Origin: Persicitalea sp964500445
GTDB lineage: Bacteria; Bacteroidota; Bacteroidia; Cytophagales; Spirosomataceae
Length of the DNA: 64,000 nt
NCBI GenBank assembly: GCA_964500445.1
Contig: CAZCOG010000011.1
Coordinates: 76,624-140,623, forward strand
Reading direction: 5' to 3'
Shown here piece after piece: positions 17,403 through 25,128 of the stretch. The first letter of the stretch is position 1, and every line of letters begins with the position of its first letter. Made by a program: the position numbers and the translations under genes. Below the pieces are notes generated by a model. The model saw nothing but the letters and a program-made list of their open reading frames with translations. It was not told the DNA's origin and did no database searches.

Positions 17403-19274
17403 TTGGCCCGTACTGAATTGGAGATTATTTACGAAGAAACTGTGGAAGGCATGTCGGACGCTTTTATTTCCGTCGATTTTGCCTGGATTATCCTGCACTT
17501 GAATAGCAAAACCGCCGAATGGAGTATACTGCCCAGGGACGAAATTAAAGCCCGCACCTTATGGGACGCGTTCCCTATGCTGATGGACTCGCCCATCCAC
17601 GATTTTTGCCAGCGCTGTATGAGTACCCGCCAACCCGGCACTTTGGAATACTATTCAGAGGAAGCAGATCGCTGGTATTTCGTACGGGTGAAACCCATGT
17701 CAAGGGGCATGAATATTTTTGTTTCCGATATTACTGACCACAAGAAAATTGAAGAAGGTCAGGCCCAGTTTCTAACCATAGTAAACGCGATCCCGCAGTT
17801 GTGCTGGAAGGCTGACCGTGAGGGATATATCCACTGGTACAACGACCGGTGGTACGACTACACAGGCACTACGCTCGACGAAATGGCGGGCTGGGGCTGG
17901 CAAAAAGTACACCACCCTGAACACGTAGAACGAGTGGTTGCTTATGTTAATGAAGCCTGGCAACAGGACAATCCCTGGGAGTTGACATTCCCGCTTCGCG
18001 GAAAAGATGGAAGCTATCGTTGGTTTCTGACCAAGGTATTCCCGGTAAAGGACAGCATGGGAAAAGTTCAGCAATGGATCGGCACAAACACGGACATTCA
18101 AGAGCAGGTCAAGGCCGAAGAAGTACTGAAGCAGAGCGAGGCGCAGCTAAGGCAAATGTCCGATTTTATGCCTCAGCTCGTGTGGACGACCGATGCGACT
18201 GGTTATCACGATTTTTTTAATAAGCGCTGGTACGAGTTTACCGGGCTTACTTACCAGGAAACCAAAGACACTGGCTGGGCCAGAGTACTGCATCCAGGCG
18301 ATGTCGACCGAACCTTACAGATATGGAACAATTCCCTTAAAACAGGGAAACAATACGAAACTGAATACCGGATGAAACGAGCCGATGGGGAATATCGGTG
18401 GCTACTGGCCAGAGCTACCCCGCTTACCGACGAATTCGGTGAGACTAAGCGGTGGTTTGGCACCTGCACCGATATTCACGACCAAAAACTCGCCAATGAC
18501 ACGCTGGAGCAGAAAGTGGCCGAGCGGACCTACGAACTGGAGATAGCCAATGAGAACCTGAGAAGCGTGAATGCCGAACTGCAACAGTTTAACTACGTCG
18601 CTTCGCACGACTTACAAGAGCCATTACGTAAAATAAAGATATTTTCGGAGCGCATTAAGATGCTGGACTTCGATAAACTAAGTCCCATTGCCCAGGGATC
18701 GCTCGATCGGATCATGGGCTCCGTAGACCGGATGGCCAATTTGCTGAAGGATCTTCTGGATTTCAGCAGTGCCAGCCGCGAAGATCTTTTCACTACGGTA
18801 AATTTAAATGAAATAGTGACTGATATTCAGGGGGATCTTGAATTACTCATCGTGCAGAAGTCTGCTACTTTAATCGTGGAAGACTTACCAACGATTAACG
18901 CGATTCCATTGCAAATGCACCAGTTATTATACAATCTTATCAATAATGCCGTAAAGTTTGCTTTGCCTGAGCATGCCCCCGTGGTACGTATATCAGGCAA
19001 GGTACTGTCTAAAAATGAAGTATTAGAATTGGGGTTATCGGCTGAAAAAAAATACTGCCAAATAACCGTCCAAGATAATGGGATCGGGTTTGAACCACAG
19101 TACGCCGAAAAAATCTTTGAGCTTTTCAAGCGACTCCATGGTCAGCAGTCTTTCCCGGGAACAGGAATTGGGCTGGCATTGTGCAGGAAAGTTGTAGAAA
19201 ATCATTTAGGTAGAATCTGGGCCGAGTCAGAATACGGAAAAGGGGCCGCTTTTCACGTCATTTTACCAGTTTAA
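17403..19274 (+). CDS. Three-PAS sensor histidine kinase
   Basis: A 623-residue soluble kinase with no membrane helix. Three PAS domains follow one another (about 1-115, 120-245 and 250-375); the second and third have the PAC-type end YRWFLTKVFPVKDSMG and YRWLLARATPLTDEFG. A HisKA domain (H-box YVASHDLQEPLRKI near residue 397) and an HATPase_c domain (IQVDNG-type QDNGIGFEPQYAEKIF, then GTGIGLALC) complete it. The H-box is the same as in the CheBR-kinase, so the two kinases are related. The start is TTG at 17403; the first in-frame ATG is 15 codons later. No response regulator lies beside it. Confidence 0.9.
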   Translation: MARTELEIIYEETVEGMSDAFISVDFAWIILHLNSKTAEWSILPRDEIKARTLWDAFPMLMDSPIHDFCQRCMSTRQPGTLEYYSEEADRWYFVRVKPMSRGMNIFVSDITDHKKIEEGQAQFLTIVNAIPQLCWKADREGYIHWYNDRWYDYTGTTLDEMAGWGWQKVHHPEHVERVVAYVNEAWQQDNPWELTFPLRGKDGSYRWFLTKVFPVKDSMGKVQQWIGTNTDIQEQVKAEEVLKQSEAQLRQMSDFMPQLVWTTDATGYHDFFNKRWYEFTGLTYQETKDTGWARVLHPGDVDRTLQIWNNSLKTGKQYETEYRMKRADGEYRWLLARATPLTDEFGETKRWFGTCTDIHDQKLANDTLEQKVAERTYELEIANENLRSVNAELQQFNYVASHDLQEPLRKIKIFSERIKMLDFDKLSPIAQGSLDRIMGSVDRMANLLKDLLDFSSASREDLFTTVNLNEIVTDIQGDLELLIVQKSATLIVEDLPTINAIPLQMHQLLYNLINNAVKFALPEHAPVVRISGKVLSKNEVLELGLSAEKKYCQITVQDNGIGFEPQYAEKIFELFKRLHGQQSFPGTGIGLALCRKVVENHLGRIWAESEYGKGAAFHVILPV

Positions 19275-19304
19275 TGTGGCCAGGTACTTAGGCTAGCGAC
19301 TTGC

Positions 19305-20195
19305 TCAGCGTACCTTTTCAACCACAGGTTTATCGGCTGAATATCGCAATATAAATGGATCTCCTGCTACCAGATTGGTAGCCTCAGCTGCCGGTAACCG
19401 AAATTTGTGAATTCGCTGGTCAATGAGGGCCTGTACGGTTGCCAGGTCCTTTTCGATAGTACAGGAAAGTATCTCGCCACAAAGTACAGGGCCAAGGAAG
19501 GGTTCATACGCTCCGGTAAAAACCTGTTCCGGCGTTCCCATATTCTTGATTTTTCCTTTTTCTATTTCCACAACCTGATCGGCTAACCGGAATATTTCGC
19601 CTAAATCGTGCGTAACCAGCAGAATCGTAAGCTGATAGCGTCGATGAATTTCCAGCAAAAAATCCTGCAAACGCAACCGCATAGCGCGATCAAGGGCAGA
19701 GAGAGGCTCATCCAGTAAAAGTAGTTGCGGATTTGGTAGCAATGCCCTGGCCAGAGCTACCCGTTGTTGCTGACCACCTGAAAGCTGATGAGGGCGGCGA
19801 TCGGCAAGTTGGGTAAGTTCGACTTCGCGCAGCAGCTCATCCACACGGCCCTGGTCTTCTCCTTTTTTTAGAGAGAAGGCTACGTTCTGGCGTACGCTGA
19901 GGTGCGGAAACAAGGCATAATCCTGGAAAACCAGCCCAACCCGGCGCTGTTGCGGGCTTTGAAAAACATGCCGCTCAGAATCAAGCCAGATTTCCTGCCC
20001 AAACGCAATTTTTCCCGATTGCGGCTTCACCAAACCGGCAATCAAACGTAGAAGAGTAGTTTTCCCCACCCCCGAAGGCCCGGTCAGGGCGGTGATCGAA
20101 CCGCTCTCCAATCGCAGTGACACATCCATAGTCACGGGTCCTTCGGCGGTGCGCAGGTCGTGGCGTAGTTGGAGGTCAAGTGGGGTTTCGGACAC
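19305..20195 (-). CDS. modC: Molybdate ABC transporter ATP-binding protein
   Basis: ATPase of the molybdate importer. Walker A GPSGVGKTTLLRLIAGL, signature LSGGQQQRVALARALL and Walker B LLLLDEPLSALD are all intact. A C-terminal portion of about 70 residues is divergent and could be a reduced regulatory (TOBE-like) domain. I place the start at GTG 20195, which overlaps the modB end by 20 bases; a longer frame to 20240 would overlap by 65 bases and adds a hydrophobic stretch unlike the family. It is the last gene of modABC and is convergent with the PAS kinase. Confidence 0.9.
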   Translation of the reverse strand: MSETPLDLQLRHDLRTAEGPVTMDVSLRLESGSITALTGPSGVGKTTLLRLIAGLVKPQSGKIAFGQEIWLDSERHVFQSPQQRRVGLVFQDYALFPHLSVRQNVAFSLKKGEDQGRVDELLREVELTQLADRRPHQLSGGQQQRVALARALLPNPQLLLLDEPLSALDRAMRLRLQDFLLEIHRRYQLTILLVTHDLGEIFRLADQVVEIEKGKIKNMGTPEQVFTGAYEPFLGPVLCGEILSCTIEKDLATVQALIDQRIHKFRLPAAEATNLVAGDPFILRYSADKPVVEKVR

Positions 20196-20850
20196 GGAAA
20201 AGGCGATTATTGACTGAATAAACCAGCAGCAGAATGGCAAAGGTAATCACAAAAAGCACGAGGGCATACTGGTTGGCAGCGGGGTAGTTAAGCGCTTCTA
20301 CCTCGTTGTAAATCGCCAGGGAGGCTACCCTTGTCACACCGGGGATGTTCCCGCCGATCATCAGCACTACACCAAACTCGCCGACGGTATGGGCAAAGGT
20401 CAATACAATGGCCGTGAGAATCGCCGATTTGGCATTGGGCAGAAGTACTTTAAAAAAAGTCGACAAAGCGGTTTTTCCCAGGGTATAGGAAGCTTCACGT
20501 AATGAAACCGGCAGCGCCTGCAACCCTGCCTGCAACGGATAGACCATAAAGGGCAGGCTATAGATGACAGATGCCACCACCAGGCCAGGAAATGAAAAAA
20601 CCAGCCGGAGCCCCAGGATCGCTTCGATCCAGGCTCCGAAAAAGTAGCCGGGGCTAAATGCCAACAGCAGATAGAAGCCCAGCACCGAGGGAGGCAATAC
20701 CAAGGGCATACCGATAATCGCTTCCACCAGGACTTTCCCCCGAAATCGACTGTATGCCAGCCAATAAGCCAGCGGCAAAGCCAGCCCAAACAAAATCAGG
20801 GTAGCAATGGAGGCCAGTTTGAATGTGAGTATTAAAGGTTCAAGATTCAA
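20176..20850 (-). CDS. modB: Molybdate ABC transporter permease
   Basis: A 224-residue inner membrane permease with about five helices. The EAA cytoplasmic loop that docks with ModC is visible (LPVSLREASYTLGKTALSTF). The motif GMPLVLPPSVLGFYLL near residue 50 is typical of ModB. It lies between modA, 40 bases upstream, and modC, which overlaps its 3' end. Molybdate would be moved into the cytoplasm for molybdopterin enzymes; no such enzyme is encoded in the window. Confidence 0.93.
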   Translation of the reverse strand: MNLEPLILTFKLASIATLILFGLALPLAYWLAYSRFRGKVLVEAIIGMPLVLPPSVLGFYLLLAFSPGYFFGAWIEAILGLRLVFSFPGLVVASVIYSLPFMVYPLQAGLQALPVSLREASYTLGKTALSTFFKVLLPNAKSAILTAIVLTFAHTVGEFGVVLMIGGNIPGVTRVASLAIYNEVEALNYPAANQYALVLFVITFAILLLVYSVNNRLFRVRNPT

Positions 20851-20890
20851 TGGGAAAGATCAATAAACTTTTGTGCTGTCACGGGCAAAA

Positions 20891-21676
20891 TCACTTAACT
20901 GAATAGCCATATTTACGAAAAATATTCTTTGCTTTCGTGGAATACAGGAAATCGTAAAATTCCTGACTCTTCTGCTTTTTGGGAGAGGAGTCGCTGTGTT
21001 TTAATAGCAGGGCGGCTTGATTTATGGCAGAGTAGTCGGTGGAGTCTAATTTAGTATATCGGCCTTGTCCTTTCATCTCGGGCGACAATACTACCGACAA
21101 AGCCGTGAAGCCTACATCTGCTGCACCTGTGGCGATGTACTGGGTAGTTTGAGCGATACTTTCGCCGTACACCAGCTTACTTTTTACCTGATCGTACATT
21201 TTCGCTTTTTGCAGAACCTGAATAGCTGCCGAACCATAGGGCGCGGTTTCCGGATTTGCAATGGCGATTTTTTTAATTTCAGGATTTGTAAGAATTTGGA
21301 TTTCAGGCGTAAGAGTGGAATCTTTTGACCAAAGTACCAGTGTGCCGCGGGCATATATTTTGGGGGGTACTTCTCCTCCCCCATTGTCATATATTTCCTG
21401 CGGATAGCGCGTATCGGCCGACACAAAAATATCGAATGGTGCTCCTTCGCGAATTTGCGCGGTCAGTTTTCCCGACGAACTCACGACAATTTCCAGACGG
21501 GTATCTGTCTCTTCTTCAAATTCCATTTGCAGCTCTTGCATCACAAACTGCACATTGGCCGCGGTAGCAACGACTACTTTGTCGTTTGGCCGGGAACAGG
21601 CATTCATAAGAAGTACCCCAACTGCAATCAGCGTAGCTATATAGTAAATTTTGCGCACAGAACTTCCAGGTTTCAT
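20891..21676 (-). CDS. modA: Molybdate-binding lipoprotein
   Basis: A 261-residue periplasmic-binding protein. It has a lipoprotein signal with lipobox LLMNAC at about residue 25, so it is membrane anchored. The ModA features VATAANVQFVMQELQ, SSSGKLTAQIREGAPFDIFVSAD and IANPETAPYGSAA line the oxyanion-binding cleft. It is the first gene of the modABC operon, in the usual order. The reading frame ends 40 bases before the modB start. Confidence 0.93.
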   Translation of the reverse strand: MKPGSSVRKIYYIATLIAVGVLLMNACSRPNDKVVVATAANVQFVMQELQMEFEEETDTRLEIVVSSSGKLTAQIREGAPFDIFVSADTRYPQEIYDNGGGEVPPKIYARGTLVLWSKDSTLTPEIQILTNPEIKKIAIANPETAPYGSAAIQVLQKAKMYDQVKSKLVYGESIAQTTQYIATGAADVGFTALSVVLSPEMKGQGRYTKLDSTDYSAINQAALLLKHSDSSPKKQKSQEFYDFLYSTKAKNIFRKYGYSVK

Positions 21677-21727
21677 TCGACACGGGAATGAAGTAAAGGT
21701 AGGCCTAGAATACGAAAAATGATTGGG

Positions 21728-22882
21728 TTAACCGCGCATATTTTTCATCACTTCCTGCAAAATCGTCACGACCTTCTCAGTTTGTTCCCGGCTGGGCGTG
21801 GTGTCCCAATTCCCCAAGATCCCGTTACTCCCCAGGTAGATTCCGTCTTTCCTGGCGATAAAATTGGCACCTTCAGTACTTAGTTTGTACTGAATATCAG
21901 CTTGTGGAATCAGGCAGGAAAGCTGGCCCGAAACCGGCGTAAGCTCTTCGTCATTGAAGACGGGCTTCGCCCCAAGTCCCATGCAATTGACCACCACTTT
22001 TTCGGGCAGGGCATCGATGTCTTCGATCTTTTTTATTTCCAGTATTTTGACTTTTCCCCCAAAAGCCAGAAATTCCTGCAAATGATGGTGAAGGTACGCC
22101 GGAATGTTAAACATCATGTTGGAACGGCGCGTCACGTAATCCGCTGCAAAGGGATGCTCTTTTTTACTTAATCTAACCCGCTCAGGAATAAGGCCTTCGA
22201 TGTCAAACTGCTCACCGCCTCCCAGGGGTTCAGAGGCACGAGGTGCTTCTTTTCTTACGCTGTATTCATCGACCCAGGAGGTGATGTCGTTTAGACCCAG
22301 CAAGAACTGGAATCGCCGGAAAGAGAAAAGCGTGGCTTCCTCCCAAAACTTCTCAAACCCGGGCCTAGCCACCGTTGGGTCGCACACCCGCGACGCGGGC
22401 GACCAGGTGCCTGTAGCCAGATTGCTGGTCACGTTAGGCGGGACGTCTTTGGTATAAATAGTCACTTCGCAGCCACTTTCTTGTAACAGACGGGCGGTAG
22501 CGATTCCCACGGTACCGCAGCCCAGCATCGCTATTTTGCGTTCGGGCATAGCCATTACGAGATTCCGCGCCATATCACCTGTACCCCAGGACAGCGACCA
22601 ACCGCTACCGCCGTGACCGTAGTTATGCACGATAAGTTTGTTGCCCATTTGCTCGGCCTCGACACGCGGGCCCGACGGGCGAAAAGGCCGCAGTCCGACG
22701 GTTTCTTTCACGATCCGGTCCATCGACAGCCGTAGTTTGGGAATCTGATGGTAGCCTCGATTTATGTAAAACTGCTTGTCGGCATACTGTGGACCGGGCC
22801 GGGTAGCGCAGGAAGCTACTGCGCCAGCGGAAAGTACAAGGCTACCCAGCCCAGCTTTTTGGAAAAAAATTCGGCGGTTCAT
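21728..22882 (-). CDS. D-amino-acid-oxidase-like FAD oxidoreductase with permuted block order
   Basis: A 384-residue exported flavoprotein. A signal with Tat-like start (MNRRIFFQKAGLGS) and lipobox VASC comes first. What follows is in an order opposite to ordinary DAAO: the block that normally closes DAAO (VGLRPFRPSGPRVE, then IVHNYGHGGSGWSLSWG, residues about 63-105) is N-terminal, and the FAD-binding Rossmann block that normally opens it (KIAMLGCGTVGIATARLLQ, about 115-135) comes second. The protein then proceeds through the substrate domain and ends at a strand (GIYLGSNGILGNWD) that in DAAO precedes the moved block. Predicted activity is oxidative deamination of D-amino acids to imino acids with peroxide release. 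It is divergent from a RidA gene and has a good promoter. Confidence 0.85.
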   Translation of the reverse strand: MNRRIFFQKAGLGSLVLSAGAVASCATRPGPQYADKQFYINRGYHQIPKLRLSMDRIVKETVGLRPFRPSGPRVEAEQMGNKLIVHNYGHGGSGWSLSWGTGDMARNLVMAMPERKIAMLGCGTVGIATARLLQESGCEVTIYTKDVPPNVTSNLATGTWSPASRVCDPTVARPGFEKFWEEATLFSFRRFQFLLGLNDITSWVDEYSVRKEAPRASEPLGGGEQFDIEGLIPERVRLSKKEHPFAADYVTRRSNMMFNIPAYLHHHLQEFLAFGGKVKILEIKKIEDIDALPEKVVVNCMGLGAKPVFNDEELTPVSGQLSCLIPQADIQYKLSTEGANFIARKDGIYLGSNGILGNWDTTPSREQTEKVVTILQEVMKNMRG

Positions 22883-22922
22883 AAGAGTTGTTTTGGGAGC
22901 GTGCCGGCTGATTAATTTCTGG

Positions 22923-22954
22923 CAAAAATAGTTGGCGGAGAAATTGGCAACAAA
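22923..22954 (-). promoter_or_regulatory. Bacteroidetes-type promoter of the DAAO-like gene
   Basis: On the minus strand TTTG (complement of 22951-22954) is followed after 20 bases by TATTTTTG (complement of 22923-22930), a full match to the TTTG / TAnnTTTG consensus. The minus-7 box ends 40 bases before the ATG at 22882. Confidence 0.7.
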
Positions 22955-23041
22955 TTATATTCTGCATTATTTTACTTTTGCCGAATAGTATTTTAAAAGA
23001 TCAAATTTTCATACAACTATTAATCTATATTATTCAATATC

Positions 23042-23527
23042 ATGAAATTTACTAAGATTGGATATTTGATTCTATTAACCTTTTGCGGAGGTACTTTACT
23101 TGCCCAAACGGTGCAGTTCAACGGCTCGCCAAAGTCCGCTATTTCTTCGGGAGCTATTATACCCGAGGGAAAAAAGATGTTCTGGACAAGCGGCACCACC
23201 GGTGGAGTGGCCGACAGCACGGCGCAGGAAGGTACCCGGGCGTAGTTTGGAGATACCAAAACCCAGGCGTTGAGCATTCTTTCAAATTTTCAGAAAACAC
23301 TACGCGAAAAAGGACTGGCCATGAAAGATGTGCTGATGTTACGCGTGTACCTTGCCCCCGACAAGAGCACAGGGAAGCATGATTACCAGGGCTGGTACGA
23401 TGCCTACGCGCAGTACTTTGGAACAGCCGAAAATCCAACCAAGCCCATTCGGTCGACCATCGGCATTGCGGGCTTGGCCAATACAGACAAATTCATAGAA
23501 ATAGAATTGGTCGCGGTTTATCCGTAG
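23042..23527 (+). pseudogene. Exported RidA-family protein gene with one in-frame stop
   Basis: Translating from the ATG at 23042 gives a signal peptide (MKFTKIGYLILLTFCGGTLLAQ) and the first third of a RidA (YjgF/YER057c/UK114) protein, then a single TAG codon at 23243-23245. The same frame continues without shift as FGDTKTQALSILSNFQKTL through STIGIAGLANTDKFIEIELVAVYP to the stop at 23527. Without the TAG the product would be about 160 residues, normal for an exported RidA. RidA proteins hydrolyse reactive imino acids to keto acids, which fits the divergent DAAO-like gene. The stop may be a true mutation or a base-call error close to an assembly gap. Confidence 0.8.
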
Positions 23528-23597
23528 CAGCGGAATTCAGCAAAAATTTTTATAAAATAAATTCCCGATTCGTATATTTGCCCTCCCAAACCCGAGC

Positions 23598-23670
<73 letters not shown>

Positions 23671-23677
23671 CATTGTA

Positions 23678-23777
23678 NNNNNNNNNNNNNNNNNNNNNNN
23701 NNNNNNNNNNNNNNNNNNNNNNNNNNNNNNNNNNNNNNNNNNNNNNNNNNNNNNNNNNNNNNNNNNNNNNNNNNNNN
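23678..23777. other. Assembly gap of 100 Ns
   Basis: A run of exactly 100 Ns, the conventional length for a gap of unknown size. It lies between two identical tRNA-Thr copies, so the true number of tRNA copies here is unknown and the array was probably collapsed or unresolved by short reads. Confidence 0.98.
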
Positions 23778-23825
23778 GACGCATTCGTAATGCGTAGGTC
23801 GCAAGTTCAAGTCTTGTAGGAGGCT
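23778..23825 (+). tRNA. tRNA-Thr (CGT), 3' part only, 5' part lost in the gap
   Basis: The first base after the gap falls just 5' of the anticodon stem. The 48 visible bases are identical to the intact copy at 23598-23670, including the CGT anticodon and the downstream CATTGTA. It is presumably a full gene in the genome. Confidence 0.85.
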
Positions 23826-23831
23826 CATTGT

Positions 23832-23864
23832 AGTCCGTTAGTATGATTTACTGACGGACTTTTT
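23832..23864 (+). terminator. Terminator after the second tRNA-Thr copy
   Basis: AGTCCGT at 23832-23838 pairs with ACGGACT at 23854-23860, with further pairing inside, and four to five Ts follow. It ends transcription of the preceding tRNA copy, so the third copy downstream probably needs its own promoter. Confidence 0.75.
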
Positions 23865-23879
23865 ATTTATAACATGATA

Positions 23880-23967
23880 GCCTCCTTAGCTCAGTTGCGG
23901 TTCGGCGTCCCGATAGAGCGACGCATTCGTAATGCGTAGGTCGCAAGTTCAAGTCTTGTAGGAGGCT
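23880..23967 (+). tRNA. tRNA-Thr (CGT) copy with a 15-base net insertion in the D loop
   Basis: All of the cloverleaf of the intact copy is present and identical except the D loop: AGTTGGTA becomes AGTTG, then 16 inserted bases, then TA, giving 88 bases in all. The insert contains a small hairpin (TCGG/CCGA). D and anticodon stems still pair, so it could fold with an enlarged D loop, but a tRNA of this shape is unlikely to be charged normally. I regard it as a damaged or pseudo tRNA gene, or an assembly artefact next to the gap. Confidence 0.75.
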
Positions 23968-23976
23968 CATTGTAAG

Positions 23977-24006
23977 GCCGCTGACGGTTTCGTCAGCGGC
24001 TTTTTT
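23977..24006 (+). terminator. Intrinsic terminator closing the tRNA-Thr array
   Basis: GCCGCTGACG (23977-23986), loop GTTT, CGTCAGCGGC (23991-24000): a perfect 10-bp GC-rich stem followed by six Ts. Confidence 0.92.
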
Positions 24007-24127
24007 CATGCTTGACCAAATCTCGTACCAAGTGCTTCCTTTATGAAAGCAGCTGGGAGTTCAGTAGTTTTGTGAACAGGGTAGCGACTCAGGGCGTTAC
24101 GAAACCATCGACAACAGAAATCAAATA

Positions 24128-25027
24128 ATGAAAAAAGTAAATATAGGTCTGGTGCAGATGAGCTGCACGTCAGACCCGAATGCCAACTTTCAAAAAGCCA
24201 CCGAAAAAATTCGGGAAGCCGCCGCGCAGGGGGCGCAGATAATCTGCTTACAGGAGTTGTTCAAGTCACTGTACTTCTGCGATGTGGAAGACCATGAAAA
24301 TTTTAACCTGGCGGAAGCAATACCCGGCCCTTCGACCGAAGCTCTGGGAATGCTGGCCGCAGAATTAGGCGTCGTCATCATCGCTTCCCTGTTCGAGCGA
24401 CGCGCTCAGGGACTGTATCACAATACCACCGCTGTGCTGGATGCGGACGGAAGCTATCTGGGCAAGTACCGTAAGATGCACATACCCGACGATCCGGGCT
24501 ATTACGAAAAATTTTACTTCACACCCGGCGACGCTCCCACGGATGGTACCGCCGGAAGTGATGAAATCGGTTACCGGGTGTTCGAAACAAAATTTGCCAA
24601 AATTGGTGTCCTGATTTGCTGGGATCAATGGTACCCCGAAGCCGCCCGCATCACGAGCCTGATGGGCGCCGAAATTTTATTTTACCCTACCGCCATCGGC
24701 TGGGACAAACGCGAAACCGACCTCGTTACCAACGAAGAGCAGTACGGTGCCTGGCAGACGATCCAGCGCAGTCATGCCGTGGCCAATGGGGTATTTGTCG
24801 TAGCGGTCAATCGCGTCGGGACCGAAGGTGAGCAGCAGTTTTGGGGAGGTTCTTTCGTCGCCAACCCACACGGAAGACTACTGTACCTCGCCCCGCACGA
24901 AGAAGAGGTCATTCATACCCAGGAAATCGACCTGGGCGTAATTGATCATTACCGAACTACCTGGCCCTATTTCCGGGATCGGCGAGTTGATTCTTACCAG
25001 CCAATCACAAGGCGGTTCATTGATTAG
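24128..25027 (+). CDS. aguB: N-carbamoylputrescine amidase (nitrilase superfamily)
   Basis: Hydrolyses N-carbamoylputrescine to putrescine in the agmatine route to polyamines. The 299-residue length is standard. The nitrilase-fold catalytic triad is visible: glutamate in IICLQELFKSLYFC, lysine in GKYRKMHIPDDPGYYEKFYF, and cysteine in GVLICWDQWYPEAAR. The motif PDDPGYYEKFYF is characteristic of AguB among nitrilases. The partner agmatine deiminase is not in the window. The gene starts 122 bases after the tRNA-array terminator and is followed by a CrtI-like gene on the same strand. Confidence 0.93.
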   Translation: MKKVNIGLVQMSCTSDPNANFQKATEKIREAAAQGAQIICLQELFKSLYFCDVEDHENFNLAEAIPGPSTEALGMLAAELGVVIIASLFERRAQGLYHNTTAVLDADGSYLGKYRKMHIPDDPGYYEKFYFTPGDAPTDGTAGSDEIGYRVFETKFAKIGVLICWDQWYPEAARITSLMGAEILFYPTAIGWDKRETDLVTNEEQYGAWQTIQRSHAVANGVFVVAVNRVGTEGEQQFWGGSFVANPHGRLLYLAPHEEEVIHTQEIDLGVIDHYRTTWPYFRDRRVDSYQPITRRFID

Positions 25028-25128
25028 TCCGACCAAAAATGAAATAGGGCCAGCTTTTCAGAGGACGATCCATTGGTTGAAATTTGGAAAAAGGTCGGTT
25101 CTTCCAAACCAGCTAACTAGCCAAGCCA

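Noticed and set aside
19305..21676. The modABC operon as a sulfate or iron transporter
   Set aside because: ModA and ModB motifs and gene order fit molybdate/tungstate uptake better; the binding protein lacks sulfate- or iron-type signatures.
24128..25027. Carbon-nitrogen hydrolase as a general nitrilase
   Set aside because: The PDDPGYYEKFYF segment and length indicate N-carbamoylputrescine amidase specifically.
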